Counted from the stretch's first letter, positions 18,639 through 27,870 are shown. The stretch is DNA of 64,000 nucleotides from Bradyrhizobium sp. Y36 (GCF_002531575.1 NZ_NWTI01000003.1:372001-436000), one strand, 5' to 3'. Notes: generated by a model not told the origin, from the letters alone. Numbers and translations: made by a program.

Positions 18639-19985
18639 TTACTCGGCCGGCTGCAGTGCGGCGGAAATAGTCGCCTGCTTCTCGCGGCCCGGCACCAGCA
18701 CGGCCCAGACGAACATCAGCGCGGAGATCGCAACGAACACACCGGAGCCGAGGCGGACCCAGTAGAACATCGCGAGCTGGTCTTGCACGTCCATGTAGCT
18801 CTGGCCGAGCACGCGCTGCAGGTGAACCTGAACCACGCCGGCAAAGGTGAGCGCGAAGGTCATGGTCATCATCGCCGTGCACATGATCCAGAAGCTGGTC
18901 ATGGAGAGCCACTGGTTATAGGGCGCACGTCCCTTGAGCTGCGGGATCGCGTAGGCCATCACCGACAGGTTCAGCATCACATAGGCGCCGAAGAAGGCGA
19001 GATGGCCGTGCGCCGCGGTGACCTGGGTGCCGTGGGTGTAGTAGTTCACCGAGGACAGCGTGTGCAGGAAGCCCCACACGCCGGCGCCGAGGAACGCCAT
19101 CACCGAGCAGCCAACCGACCACAACAGCGCGGCACGGTTCGGATGCTTGCGGCCGGCCTTCCAGGTCATCTGCACCGTGAAGATCACCATGGTGAAGAAC
19201 GGCGCGACTTCGAGCGTGGAGAACAGCGAGCCGATCCACTGCCAGTAACCGGGCGCGCCGATCCAATAGAAGTGGTGGCCGGTGCCGAGAATGCCCGAGA
19301 ACAGGGCAAGGCCAATGATGACGTAGAGCCACTTCTCGACGACCTCACGATCGATGCCGTTGAGCTTGATCATGAGATAGGCGAGCACGGAGGCCATGAT
19401 CAGCTCCCAGACGCCCTCGACCCAGAGATGAACGACGTACCACCAATACATCTTGTCGACGGCAAGGTTCGCCGGATTGTAAAAGGCGAACAGGAAGAAG
19501 ATCGCAACGCCCCACAGACCGAACAACAGGATGTTGGTGATCGTGGTCTTGCGCCCCTTCAGCGCCGTCATCGTGACGTTGAACAGGAACATCAGGCAGA
19601 CGACGACGATGCCGACCTTGATGATGAAGGGCTGCTCGAGGAACTCGCGGCCCTCGTGATAGTGGAAGAGGTAGCCGACCACGGCAACGCCGGCTGCGCC
19701 GAAGAACATCCAGAACTGGATCTTCGCCAGCAGCGGGCTGTAGAGCTCGTTCTCGGTCTCTTCCGGGAGCAGATAGTAGGTTGCCCCCATGAAGCCGATC
19801 AGCGACCATACGATCAGCGCGTTGGTGTGGATCATCCGGACGATGTTGAACGGCAGGATGACCGACAGGGTATTGGGCAGGACGTAGATCGTTCCGGCGA
19901 GAAGGCCAAACAGGACCTGGGCCAGGAACAAGGTCAGCGCGCCGTAGAAATACAGCATCGCGACTTTCTGGGTTTGATATTTCAT
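18639..19985 (-). CDS. norB: Cytochrome-c-dependent nitric oxide reductase large subunit NorB
   Basis: 448 residues with about 12 membrane helices, the length of the cNOR type (quinol-type NorB has an N-terminal extension, absent here). Metal-ligand motifs are visible: HLWVEGVWE and GTGHHFYWIG carry the FeB histidines, HGHLAFFGAYVM lies towards the C-terminus. Reduces 2 NO to N2O in the inner membrane with electrons from NorC. 40 bases downstream of norC. Confidence 0.97.
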   Translation of the reverse strand: MKYQTQKVAMLYFYGALTLFLAQVLFGLLAGTIYVLPNTLSVILPFNIVRMIHTNALIVWSLIGFMGATYYLLPEETENELYSPLLAKIQFWMFFGAAGVAVVGYLFHYHEGREFLEQPFIIKVGIVVVCLMFLFNVTMTALKGRKTTITNILLFGLWGVAIFFLFAFYNPANLAVDKMYWWYVVHLWVEGVWELIMASVLAYLMIKLNGIDREVVEKWLYVIIGLALFSGILGTGHHFYWIGAPGYWQWIGSLFSTLEVAPFFTMVIFTVQMTWKAGRKHPNRAALLWSVGCSVMAFLGAGVWGFLHTLSSVNYYTHGTQVTAAHGHLAFFGAYVMLNLSVMAYAIPQLKGRAPYNQWLSMTSFWIMCTAMMTMTFALTFAGVVQVHLQRVLGQSYMDVQDQLAMFYWVRLGSGVFVAISALMFVWAVLVPGREKQATISAALQPAE

Positions 19986-20025
19986 CTCGGGTTCTCTCTG
20001 TCTTGAGAAGAAGAAAGCAGCGTGC

Positions 20026-20478
20026 TCAGCCGGCCTTGTTCGGCGGCCAGCTCTGACGCTTGATCGTGCTGGCCCATTGCAGGAAGTCGGCGAGGTCGTT
20101 GAGCTCCTGGTCGGTGAGGTTGAACTGCGGCATCTGCCGCCGGCCCTCTGCGCCCGAGGGCTGCGACTGCATCCAGGCCTTCAGCGTCTCGCGAGCCGCG
20201 GCCGGATCCTCCTTGCCGCCCCAGCGATCCCAGACGTTGCCGACCTCGGGGGCGAAATAGGCGCCCTCGCCCAGCAGCGTGTGGCAGTTGATGCAGGAGT
20301 TCTTCTCCCAGACATGCTTGCCGCGGGCGACCGACGACGTCAGCGTCGCAGCGTCCGTGGATGTCGTGGCCATGTAGTAATGGCTGTGCGCCGTCAGCCC
20401 TATGAAGATGGCGAAGAAAAAGGCCGAACCGCCGTAGAACACATTTCGAGCGGCCGACTTGGTCAGGCGTTCAGCCAT
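20026..20478 (-). CDS. norC: Nitric oxide reductase cytochrome c subunit NorC
   Basis: 150 residues. One N-terminal membrane anchor (about residues 12-32) is followed by a periplasmic cytochrome c domain with heme motif CINCH near 60 and a candidate axial Met in GRRQMPQFN. ATG 20478 is preferred because AAAGGA sits at the right distance; a TTG six bases upstream is too close. Feeds electrons to NorB. An FNR/NnrR-type box is centred about 78 bases upstream. Confidence 0.96.
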   Translation of the reverse strand: MAERLTKSAARNVFYGGSAFFFAIFIGLTAHSHYYMATTSTDAATLTSSVARGKHVWEKNSCINCHTLLGEGAYFAPEVGNVWDRWGGKEDPAAARETLKAWMQSQPSGAEGRRQMPQFNLTDQELNDLADFLQWASTIKRQSWPPNKAG

Positions 20479-20549
20479 TGCCAATCCTTTCCGGTTTGAG
20501 TCGAGAAAATCTGTGATGCGATTTATTGCGGATTGCCGGGAGGCGCTCT

Positions 20550-20563
20550 TTGACGAAGCGCAA
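20550..20563. promoter_or_regulatory. FNR/NnrR-type box upstream of norC
   Basis: TTGACGAAGCGCAA has the FNR-family layout TTG-N8-CAA, with TTGAC/CGCAA half-sites. It is centred 78 bases from the norC ATG, so a class II promoter would start about 37 bases before the gene. Likely bound by NnrR or FixK-type regulators, which control nor genes in Bradyrhizobium. Confidence 0.6.
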
Positions 20564-20589
20564 GGATTGCGACGATGCGCGACCGCCGA

Positions 20590-20853
20590 TCAGATCAGGG
20601 CAACGATGGCGGATGCGAGCCAGGCGAACAGCACCACGATGACAACCCAGGCGCTGACGAGGCCCCGCCAGAGCGCCGGCGCCGAGCGAAGATCGAGGAA
20701 ATCGAGCACGATACGGCGGCCCTTGAGGGCGGCGAAGGTCAGCAGCAAGGCATTGGCGAGTAAGGGGCGCGACACCAGCGCCGGAACCAGAAGGGTCGCC
20801 AGAGCAAGGCCGATCAAGGTGAGCCAGGCCATGTCGAGGCGATCCGGAATCAC
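20590..20853 (-). CDS. norF: NorF-like small membrane protein (cytochrome oxidase subunit IV-like)
   Basis: 87 residues with three hydrophobic segments (about 8-28, 33-48, 62-85) and the central KGRRIVLDFLDLRSAP loop typical of NorF. A GTG start at 20853 overlaps the norE stop (GTGA). NorF supports nitric oxide reductase activity in denitrifiers. The length and coupling to norE make the call reasonable despite short size. Confidence 0.8.
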   Translation of the reverse strand: MIPDRLDMAWLTLIGLALATLLVPALVSRPLLANALLLTFAALKGRRIVLDFLDLRSAPALWRGLVSAWVVIVVLFAWLASAIVALI

Positions 20854-21428
20854 GAGTGCACCAGATAGATGATCGGAAACATGACGATCCAGAGCAGATC
20901 GACCATGTGCCAGAAAGCGGTTCCGGTCTCGACGCCCTCCGCCCGGGCGCCCCGGGAAACTACGGCCAGGATGACGATGCCGAGGCCGACATGCAGGAGA
21001 TGGAAGCCTGTGAGGAGGAAGTACAGGGTGAAGAACGGGCTTGTCTCCAGGCCGTTTCCTAATCCGATCTCGGCGGCATATTCAGTCAGCTTGACCGCGA
21101 TGAAGACGCTGCCAAGCGCCATGGCGCCGATCAGCCAGCCGCGCGCACGTCCCCTCTCGCCCGCCCGCGCAGCTGCCGTCGCCCGCGCGGCGGCCCAGCC
21201 ACTGGTAACGAGGACGATGGTGTTGATTCCAGCCAGATGCGCATCAAGCGTGGCCTGACCGGCGGCAAAGAGCGCCGGATGAAGCGCTCGGGCGATGACA
21301 AAGGCGCCCAGGAACAGGCCGAAGGCGGCGAGTTCGCTGAAGATGAGGACCCAGATCATGGGATCGCCGGGAAGATCTTCCAGGATTCCCCAGCCGGTGC
21401 TCTCTTGCTCGCAATCCGTCGCCGACAT
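20850..21428 (-). CDS. norE: NorE-like protein (cytochrome c oxidase subunit III family)
   Basis: 192 residues, about five membrane helices, CoxIII-like: FSELAAFGLFLGAF, FTLYFLLTGFHLLHVGLG and TAFWHMVDLLWIVMFPIIYL. The NorE family accompanies NOR operons and is needed for full activity. The start ATG 21428 gives a soluble N-terminus ahead of the first helix. In Paracoccus norEF follow norCBQD; here norEF precede them. Confidence 0.88.
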   Translation of the reverse strand: MSATDCEQESTGWGILEDLPGDPMIWVLIFSELAAFGLFLGAFVIARALHPALFAAGQATLDAHLAGINTIVLVTSGWAAARATAAARAGERGRARGWLIGAMALGSVFIAVKLTEYAAEIGLGNGLETSPFFTLYFLLTGFHLLHVGLGIVILAVVSRGARAEGVETGTAFWHMVDLLWIVMFPIIYLVHS

Positions 21429-21520
21429 CTGAATTCCACACCAAGACGCCGAACAGATATCCCACCGGCGCGATTGCGACTTTGTCGCCGGACAAATAGT
21501 GCAACCGGCCGAAGGCGCGT

Positions 21521-21534
21521 TTGCGCTATCGCAA
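21521..21534. promoter_or_regulatory. Perfect NnrR/FNR-type palindrome upstream of norE
   Basis: TTGCGCTATCGCAA is a perfect TTGCG-N4-CGCAA inverted repeat, the pattern expected for NnrR-type nitric-oxide-responsive regulators. It is centred about 100 bases from the norE ATG. It could also serve the small rightward gene at 21602. Confidence 0.7.
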
Positions 21535-21601
21535 TGTTCCGACCGCCATGCCGTCATAGGGTGGAGATATCAAGCGGTTGCGCAAAACAGTGAGCGATGA
21601 G

Positions 21602-21769
21602 ATGAGCGATGCACAAATCGGGCTGCTGACCGCGACCCCCATCATCATCGTGTTCGCCATCGCGCTCCGGCGAATGGGGGTGCTGTCGACCGTGGCGACC
21701 GTATCGGCGGTGACCCTCTCCGTCGCGATCGCGACGGTGCTGTTCACGACGCAGGCGCCACTGCAGTAG
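21602..21769 (+). CDS. Small hypothetical membrane protein
   Basis: 55 residues from ATG 21602 (a GTG at 21590 is also in frame). Two hydrophobic segments are visible: LLTATPIIIVFAIAL, then VATVSAVTLSVAIATVLF after a short RRMG turn. No recognised family. It is divergent from norE and about 70 bases from the NnrR-type palindrome. Its stop lies inside the left arm of a palindromic repeat. The ribosome-binding site is weak, so it may not be translated. Confidence 0.4.
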   Translation: MSDAQIGLLTATPIIIVFAIALRRMGVLSTVATVSAVTLSVAIATVLFTTQAPLQ

Positions 21770-21855
21770 GGTGGGCAAAGCGGAGCGTGCCCACGACTTT
21801 CTCTCGATCATAGATGAATGGTGGGCACAGCGCGTTGCGCCTTTGCCCACCCTAC
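21766..21855. repeat. GTAGGGTGGGCAAAG palindromic repeat, copy 1
   Basis: Arms GTAGGGTGGGCAAAG (21766-21780) and CTTTGCCCACCCTAC (21841-21855) are perfect 15-bp inverted repeats. Inner complementary blocks (GCGTGCCCAC / GTGGGCAC) extend the cruciform. A second copy of the same design and length lies at 44562-44650. Between converging transcripts, so it may act as a bidirectional terminator. Confidence 0.85.
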
Positions 21856-21871
21856 GGCACCGCCGACGTGG

Positions 21872-23062
21872 CTACCTGCGCTGGTTATACACGTCGATAC
21901 ACACCGCCCCCAGCAGCACCAGGCCCTTGATGACCTGCTGATAGTCGATGCCGATGCCGAGGATGGACATGCCGTTGTTCATCACGCCCATGATCATGGC
22001 GCCGACCACGGCCCCGCCGACGCGCCCGACCCCGCCATAGGCCGAGGCGCCGCCGATGAAGCAGGCGGCGATGACGTCGAGCTCGAAGCCCAGACCTGCC
22101 TTCGGCGTCGCCGTGTTGAGGCGCGCGGCGAAGACGAGGCCGGCGAGCGCCGCCAGCACGCCCATGTTGACGAAGGTGAGGAACGTCAGCCGCTCGGTCT
22201 TGATGCCCGACAGTTTTGCCGCCTTGGCGTTGCCGCCCACCGCATAGACCTGCCGGCCGATCACGGTGCGGCGGGTGACGAAGCCATAGAGCGCGATCAA
22301 CGCGGTCATGATCACCAGCACGTTGGGCAGGCCGCGATGCGAGGCAATCAGATAGGTGAAGTAGAGCACCGCGCAGGCGAGAAGGATGCTCTTGCCCAGG
22401 AAGAACGCATACGGTTCGACCTCGATCCCGTGCGATTGCTCGCGCGAACGGCCCTTGGCGCTGGCATAGACGAGGCCGAGCGCGAGCACGGCACCGATCA
22501 GCATGGAGGTCGGATGCAGCGTGCCGGCCTCGGGCAGAAGCTCCGGAATAAACCCGGAGGACAGCTTCTGGAACGTCGCCGGGAACGGGCCAAGCGACTG
22601 CCCCTGCAACACCGCGAGCGCGAGCCCCTTGAACACCAGCATGCCCGCCAGCGTCACGATGAAGGACGGAATCCCGAAGAAGGCCACCCAATAGCCCTGC
22701 GCCGCGCCGATCGCGGCCCCCAGCAACAGGCAGGCGATGAAGGCGAGCGTGTAGTCGACCTTGTAGGTCACCATCAGCACGGCGGCCACGGCACCGACGA
22801 AGCCCGCGACCGAGCCGACCGAGAGGTCGATATGACCGGTGACGATCACCAGCAGCATGCCGAGCGCCATGATGACGATGTAGCTGTTCTGAAGCACGAG
22901 GTTGGTCAGATTGAGCGGCTGCAGCAGCGTGCCGCCGGTCATGACCTGGAAGAACAGCATGATCGCGATCAACGACATCAGCATGCCGTAGTTGCGCAAA
23001 TTGTTCTTGATGAAGCTGCCGGGCCGGCGCTCCTCGGGCAGCGATACCGTTTTGTCGGTCAT
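21872..23062 (-). CDS. gguB: Monosaccharide ABC transporter permease (GguB/XylH-like)
   Basis: 396 residues, CUT2-class permease with about ten membrane helices and the VTGHIDLSVGSVAGF motif characteristic of ribose/xylose-type permeases. Length and sequence match GguB/XylH rather than the shorter RbsC. Overlaps the ATPase gene by four bases and is last in the ChvE-GguA-GguB set. Confidence 0.92.
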   Translation of the reverse strand: MTDKTVSLPEERRPGSFIKNNLRNYGMLMSLIAIMLFFQVMTGGTLLQPLNLTNLVLQNSYIVIMALGMLLVIVTGHIDLSVGSVAGFVGAVAAVLMVTYKVDYTLAFIACLLLGAAIGAAQGYWVAFFGIPSFIVTLAGMLVFKGLALAVLQGQSLGPFPATFQKLSSGFIPELLPEAGTLHPTSMLIGAVLALGLVYASAKGRSREQSHGIEVEPYAFFLGKSILLACAVLYFTYLIASHRGLPNVLVIMTALIALYGFVTRRTVIGRQVYAVGGNAKAAKLSGIKTERLTFLTFVNMGVLAALAGLVFAARLNTATPKAGLGFELDVIAACFIGGASAYGGVGRVGGAVVGAMIMGVMNNGMSILGIGIDYQQVIKGLVLLGAVCIDVYNQRR

Positions 23063-24636
23063 GGCTGCGATCCTCCCATCTCCGCGGCCGCTGGCGCGGC
23101 GTTCCCAATGTTTCGTTCGTTGCGCATAATGGCGCGCATGATCTTCTCCTGCGTCGCCTCGGCCCCCATGAACTCCCCGACGAAGGCGCCGTCATTCATG
23201 ACGCAGATGCGGTCGCAGATGCCGAGCAGCTCGGGCATCTCCGAGGAGATCACCACGACGCCGCGGCCGGCTTCCGCCAGCTCGTTGATGATACAGTAAA
23301 TCTCGTATTTGGCACCGACGTCGATGCCCCGCGTCGGCTCATCCAGGATCAGGACCTTGGGGTCTGTCATCAGCCATTTCGACAGCACCACCTTCTGCTG
23401 GTTGCCGCCGGAGAGCTGGCCGGTCTCCTGGTAGACGTCGGAGCAGCGGATGCGCATCCGGGTGCGGTAATCGCTGGCGACCTTCAACTCGGCGATGTCG
23501 TCGATCACCCTCCCCGGCGCGACCTGATCGAGGCTGGCGAGCGTGATGTTCTTGCGGACGTCGTCGGCCAGGATGAGGCCGAGCTGCTTGCGGTCCTCGG
23601 TGACATAGGCAAGGCCGGCGTCGATCGCCGCCGCGACGCTCGGCAGCACCATGTCCCGGCCCTCGAGGCGGAGGGTTCCGCTGATCGCAGTGCCCCAGGA
23701 GCGGCCGAACAGGCTCATGGCGAATTCGGTGCGCCCGGCGCCCATCAGTCCGGCAATGCCCACGACCTCGCCGCGCTTGACGCTGAAGCCGACATTCTTG
23801 ATCACCTGCCGCTCGGGATGGATGGGGTGATACACCGACCAGTTCTCGACGGTGAGCACGGGTTCGCCGATCTTTGCGTTACGCTCCGGGAAACGGTGAG
23901 CCATGTCGCGGTTGACCATGCTGCGGATGATGCGGTCTTCCTGGATCGGCTCGGCATGGCAGTCGATGCTGTCCACGGTGCGGCCGTCGCGCAGCACGGT
24001 GATGTGGTCGGCAACCTTGGCGACCTCGTTGAGCTTGTGCGAGATCAGGATCGAGCCGATGCCCTGGTCGCGGAAGGCCATCAGGCGCTCGAGCAGCGCG
24101 GCGCTGTCGGCCTCGTTGAGGCTGGCGGTCGGCTCGTCCAGGATCAGCATCCGCACCCGCTTGGACAGCGCCTTGGCGATCTCGACCAACTGCTGCTTGC
24201 CGACACCGAGATCGGTGATCAGCGTGTCAGGGGATTCCTTCAAGCCGACCTGCGCCAGCAACTCGCGCGTGCGCCGGTACACCTCGTCGCGGTCGATCAC
24301 GCCGAGCTTCGAGGGCGGATGCGACAGGAAGATGTTCTCCGCAATCGACATCAGCGGGATCAGCGCCAGCTCCTGGTGGATGATGATGATGCCGAGCGCC
24401 TCGGAATCGTTGATGTCGCGGAAGCGGCGCTCCTCGCCCTCAAACACGATGGTGCCCTCATAGCTGCCCGCGGGATAAACGCCGCTGAGCACCTTCATCA
24501 GCGTCGACTTGCCCGCGCCGTTCTCGCCGACGAGGGCGTGGATCTGCCCTGCCTGAACCGAGAAATTGACGTCGCGCAGCGCCTGCACACCGGCAAAGCT
24601 CTTGCTGACGTTGCGCATCTCCAGCATGGCGGTCAT
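23059..24636 (-). CDS. gguA: Monosaccharide ABC transporter ATP-binding protein (GguA/MmsA-like)
   Basis: 525 residues, two fused ATPase domains as in all CUT2 transporters. Domain 1 has Walker A GENGAGKST near residue 40 and LILDEPTASLNEAD; domain 2 has the degenerate GLMGAGRTEFAMSLFG loop, LSGGNQQKVVLSKWL and LILDEPTRGIDVGAK. ATG 24636 is used: AAGGGA precedes it, and sequence further upstream is a palindromic repeat, not protein-like. Confidence 0.92.
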   Translation of the reverse strand: MTAMLEMRNVSKSFAGVQALRDVNFSVQAGQIHALVGENGAGKSTLMKVLSGVYPAGSYEGTIVFEGEERRFRDINDSEALGIIIIHQELALIPLMSIAENIFLSHPPSKLGVIDRDEVYRRTRELLAQVGLKESPDTLITDLGVGKQQLVEIAKALSKRVRMLILDEPTASLNEADSAALLERLMAFRDQGIGSILISHKLNEVAKVADHITVLRDGRTVDSIDCHAEPIQEDRIIRSMVNRDMAHRFPERNAKIGEPVLTVENWSVYHPIHPERQVIKNVGFSVKRGEVVGIAGLMGAGRTEFAMSLFGRSWGTAISGTLRLEGRDMVLPSVAAAIDAGLAYVTEDRKQLGLILADDVRKNITLASLDQVAPGRVIDDIAELKVASDYRTRMRIRCSDVYQETGQLSGGNQQKVVLSKWLMTDPKVLILDEPTRGIDVGAKYEIYCIINELAEAGRGVVVISSEMPELLGICDRICVMNDGAFVGEFMGAEATQEKIMRAIMRNERNIGNAAPAAAEMGGSQP

Positions 24637-24670
24637 TGGCGTTGGTGTCCCTTGGAACCTTTGCATCCCC

Positions 24671-24754
24671 GCCGTCATTCCGGGGCGATGCAAAGCATCG
24701 AACCCGGAATCTCGAGGTTCCGGGTTCGCCCTTCGGGCGCCCCGGAACGACGGC
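24671..24754 (-). repeat. Palindromic intergenic repeat between chvE and gguA
   Basis: CCGTCATTCCGGGGCG (24672-24687) pairs with CGCCCCGGAACGACGG (24738-24753); an inner AACCCGGAATCTCGAGG / TTCCGGGTT palindrome completes it. It lies immediately after the binding-protein gene, where other operons in this window carry short hairpins. Confidence 0.75.
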
Positions 24755-24763
24755 ACGAGAAAT

Positions 24764-25837
24764 CTACTGGAACTGCGCTTTCTTGTAGTAGCCGCTTTCC
24801 ACCAGGACCTTCTCCCAATTGTCCTTGTAGACCACGACCGGCTTGAGCAGGTAGGACGGCACGGTCTTGACGCCGTTCTCATAGGTCTTGGTATCGTTGA
24901 CCGCGACCTGCTTGCCGCCGAGCGCGGCGTCGACCATGTCGGCGGTCACCTTGGCGAGGTCGCGGGTGTCCTTGAAGATGGTCGAATACTGATCGCCGCG
25001 CAGCATCGCCTTGATCGAGGGCACCTCGGCGTCCTGCCCCGAAATGACCGGCATCGGCTGGTCGGCGCTGCCATAGCCGACGCCCTTCAACGAGGAGATG
25101 ATGCCGATCGAGATGCCGTCATAGGGCGACAGCACGGCGTTGATCTTCTTGTTGCCGTAGTAGGCGCTGAGCAGATTGTCCATGCGGGCCTGGGCGGTGG
25201 CGCCGTCCCAGCGGAGCGTCGCGACCTTGTCCATGCCCATCTGGCCCGAGGCGACGACGAGCTTGCCGCTGTCGATGTAGGGCTTCAGCACGCTCATCGC
25301 ACCGTTGTAGAAGAAGTAGGCATTGTTGTCGTCGGGCGAGCCGCCGAACAGCTCGATGTTGAACGGACCCTTACCGTCCTTCAGCCCAAGCCCCTGCTCG
25401 ATCGATTGCGCCTGCAGCACACCGACCTGGAAATTGTCGAAGGTCGCGTAATAGTCGACGTTCGGCGTGCCGCGGATCAGGCGGTCATAGGCGATCACGG
25501 TGATGCCCTTTGCCTTGGCCTGCTTGAGCACGTCGGACAGCGTGGTGCCATCGATCGCGGCAATCACCAGGGCTTTCGCGCCCTTGGTCACCATGTTCTC
25601 GACCTGCGAGAGCTGGTTCGGAATGTCGTCTTCGGCATATTGCAGGTCGGTGTTGTAACCGCGCTCCTTCAGCACCTTGACCATGTTGTTGCCGTCGTCG
25701 ATCCAGCGCGCCGAGGATTTGGTCGGCATCGCGATCCCGACGGTCGCCTTGTCCTGGGCGGAGGCGGTGAGGCCTGTCGCCATCATCGCAGCGCCGGCCA
25801 ACGCCAGCGCGAGGAATGTCGTCTTCAGTTTCAGCAT
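24764..25837 (-). CDS. chvE: Sugar-binding periplasmic protein ChvE
   Basis: 357 residues with a signal peptide (cleavage near TASAQD) and a family-2 periplasmic binding fold. The region [20 protein letters not shown] and [20 protein letters not shown] match ChvE/XylF-type proteins that bind galactose, glucose, arabinose and xylose. ChvE also signals to VirA in Agrobacterium; no vir genes are visible here, so uptake is the only supported role. 73 bases after the lactonase gene. Confidence 0.88.
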   Translation of the reverse strand: MLKLKTTFLALALAGAAMMATGLTASAQDKATVGIAMPTKSSARWIDDGNNMVKVLKERGYNTDLQYAEDDIPNQLSQVENMVTKGAKALVIAAIDGTTLSDVLKQAKAKGITVIAYDRLIRGTPNVDYYATFDNFQVGVLQAQSIEQGLGLKDGKGPFNIELFGGSPDDNNAYFFYNGAMSVLKPYIDSGKLVVASGQMGMDKVATLRWDGATAQARMDNLLSAYYGNKKINAVLSPYDGISIGIISSLKGVGYGSADQPMPVISGQDAEVPSIKAMLRGDQYSTIFKDTRDLAKVTADMVDAALGGKQVAVNDTKTYENGVKTVPSYLLKPVVVYKDNWEKVLVESGYYKKAQFQ

Positions 25838-25910
25838 GTTTCACTCCCTTGGGTGTCAGACTGTTTCTTTGTTTCAACGAGAACGTGGTCGTGGGCTGCT
25901 TTCGTGTCTC

Positions 25911-26792
25911 CTATGCGAGCTTGACGTCGGGCTCCGCGCGACCGCGCGCGGATGCCTCCAAAAGAAAGGTGTAACCGGCCTGCGGATCGGCGGCGCTTGT
26001 GGCTGCGTCCATATCCTGCCAGGCGGACGTGACCAGGAGGCGCGACAGATCGGAGCCGACGAAAGCGGGACAGCTTGCCTGTTTCGCCGGCACGCTCAGT
26101 GAGCGCAGCCGCTCGCCTTGTGGCGAATAGACGTCGATGCGGCTCGCGCCCCAGCAGGCATTCCAGATGTTGCCGTCGGAGTCGCACACCGAACCGTCGA
26201 GGCCGCCGATGCCGGAGTGGCGCAGCAAGACCTCCGGTTCGCCGCGCGGCAGGCCGGTGTCCGGATTGAGCGGCACGGCATAGAGCACGGCGCGCGGGGT
26301 ATCGGTGAAATAGCCGGTGGCGCCATCGGGCGAGAAGCAGATCGAATTGGGAATGCTGATGTCGGGAAACAGCGTCGAGATCTTGCCGCGATGGAGCGCG
26401 TAGATCGCGCCTGCCTTCGGCTCGGCCTTCTTGCCCATGGTCCCGATCCAGAACGTCCCGGACTGGTGCACGCGGCAATCGTTGGAACGCGTGACGGCAT
26501 TGTCCGCTTCGAGCGGAAGGAACAGCGTCATCGCACCGTCGGCGAGCTTGCGGATATAGAGACCATCATCGGCGACGATCAATTGCCGCTCGGCATCGAT
26601 ACGCCCGAGCGCGCTCGCCATCCGGCCGAGCGCATGGACGCGGATATTATCCCGGCCGAGTTGCGCTTCGAACAGGCGGCCCTCGCGGATGTCGAACCAC
26701 CAGGCGGTGTCGGTGGTCACGTCATAGGTCGGGCCCTCGCCGAGATGGCAGGGATCGTTCGAGAGAATGGAGGTGGCGACCTGTTCCATCAT
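25911..26792 (-). CDS. SMP-30/gluconolactonase-family sugar lactonase
   Basis: 293 residues, six-bladed propeller family. Metal ligands are suggested by the N-terminal Glu in HLGEGPTYD, the Asn in SNDCRVHQSG and the Asp in GIGGLDGSVCDSDG. Opens the lactone formed by the 1-dehydrogenase two genes upstream. ATG 26792 overlaps the epimerase stop (ATGA). Equivalent to the lactonase step of oxidative arabinose/galactose pathways; specific sugar inferred. Confidence 0.87.
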   Translation of the reverse strand: MMEQVATSILSNDPCHLGEGPTYDVTTDTAWWFDIREGRLFEAQLGRDNIRVHALGRMASALGRIDAERQLIVADDGLYIRKLADGAMTLFLPLEADNAVTRSNDCRVHQSGTFWIGTMGKKAEPKAGAIYALHRGKISTLFPDISIPNSICFSPDGATGYFTDTPRAVLYAVPLNPDTGLPRGEPEVLLRHSGIGGLDGSVCDSDGNIWNACWGASRIDVYSPQGERLRSLSVPAKQASCPAFVGSDLSRLLVTSAWQDMDAATSAADPQAGYTFLLEASARGRAEPDVKLA

Positions 26793-27868
26793 GGCGCTCT
26801 CACTGCAAAGCGATAGACCGTGTGATGGCGATAGACTTGGCCCGGATCGAGGCGCGGGCTCGGGAAATCCGGCCGGTTCGGTGCATCGGGCCAGATGTGC
26901 GGCTCCAGGCACATGGCATCCGACTGCCGGATGAGCTTGCCGCCCTTCCCCGAAATCGTGCCGTCGAGATAGTTGCCGGAGTAGACCTGGAGCCCCGGCT
27001 GATTGGTCAGCAGCTCCATGATGCGTCCCGAGCGCGGCGCCTCCAGCCGCGCGGCGAATGCGAGCTTCCCATCACGCCCGAGGCAGTAGGTGTGGTCATA
27101 GCCCCGGCCGTTACGCAATTGCTCATGGCTTTCGCGGATGCGCGCACCGACCGCTTGGGTGTCGCGGAAATCGAACGGCGTGCCGGCTACGGCGCGCGGC
27201 GGACCGGACAGCGGGATCGCGGTGGGATCGATGGCGAGGAAATGCTCGGCGGCGACCGTAAGTTCGTGATCAAGGATCGGCGTGCCTGACGTCGCGCCTT
27301 CGAGGTTGAAGAAGCTGTGGTTGGTCAGGTTGACGATGGTCGGCCGGTCGGTTCGCGCCTTCATCTCGAGTGACAGCTCGGACGGGCCGGTTATGCGGTA
27401 GGTCAGGCGGACATCGAGCTTGCCGGGATAGTTCTCCTCGCCATGCGGACTCGTATAGGTGAGCGTCACAGCGGGCTCGGCGCCTTCGTCGATCTCCGCG
27501 ATATCCCAGAGCTTGCGGTCGAAACCGTCGAGGCCGCCATGCAGCGCATTCGGGCCGTTGTTGACCGGGAGTTGCACCGTTTCGCCGTCGAGCGAAAACT
27601 GTCCTTTGGCGATACGGTTGGCGTAGCGGCCGACGGTGGCGCCCAAAAACTTCCGCTCGGCGAGGTAGCCGGCAAGGCCGTCATGGCCGAGCACGACGTC
27701 GTCATAACCGCCCTTGGCATCCGGCGCGATCAGCGCCTGGAGCACCGCGCCGTGGGTGATGATGCGGGCCTCGAAGCCGCCCTCCCCGCGCAGCACGATG
27801 CGCGCGACCTTGCGACCGTCAGGCTGCGTTCCGAAGACGTCTTTTTCTATTTTCCCTGAGCCGGCCAT
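26789..27868 (-). CDS. galM: Aldose 1-epimerase (mutarotase)
   Basis: 359 residues, full length for GalM. Family motifs: RYANRIAKGQF, NHSFFNLEG with the catalytic His, GRGYDHTYCL, and LQVYSGNYLDG near the C-terminal catalytic Glu region. Interconverts anomers so that the correct form reaches the dehydrogenase. The start is ATG 27868; a TTG at 27874 would give a four-base overlap with the upstream gene. Confidence 0.92.
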   Translation of the reverse strand: MAGSGKIEKDVFGTQPDGRKVARIVLRGEGGFEARIITHGAVLQALIAPDAKGGYDDVVLGHDGLAGYLAERKFLGATVGRYANRIAKGQFSLDGETVQLPVNNGPNALHGGLDGFDRKLWDIAEIDEGAEPAVTLTYTSPHGEENYPGKLDVRLTYRITGPSELSLEMKARTDRPTIVNLTNHSFFNLEGATSGTPILDHELTVAAEHFLAIDPTAIPLSGPPRAVAGTPFDFRDTQAVGARIRESHEQLRNGRGYDHTYCLGRDGKLAFAARLEAPRSGRIMELLTNQPGLQVYSGNYLDGTISGKGGKLIRQSDAMCLEPHIWPDAPNRPDFPSPRLDPGQVYRHHTVYRFAVRAP

Positions 27869-27870
27869 GA

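Noticed and set aside
17691..20006. A 771-codon open frame on the plus strand spanning norQ and norB
   Set aside because: It runs antisense through two well-defined nor genes and the gap between them, and is a string of low-complexity acidic and basic residues with no family resemblance.
21818..23299. A 493-codon open frame on the plus strand opposite gguB
   Set aside because: Antisense to a clear CUT2 permease; begins inside a palindromic repeat and is dominated by charged low-complexity sequence.
24764..25837. Virulence-sensor role for ChvE
   Set aside because: ChvE works with VirA in Agrobacterium, but no vir genes, Ti-type elements or tumour-related genes are in the window; uptake alone is supported.
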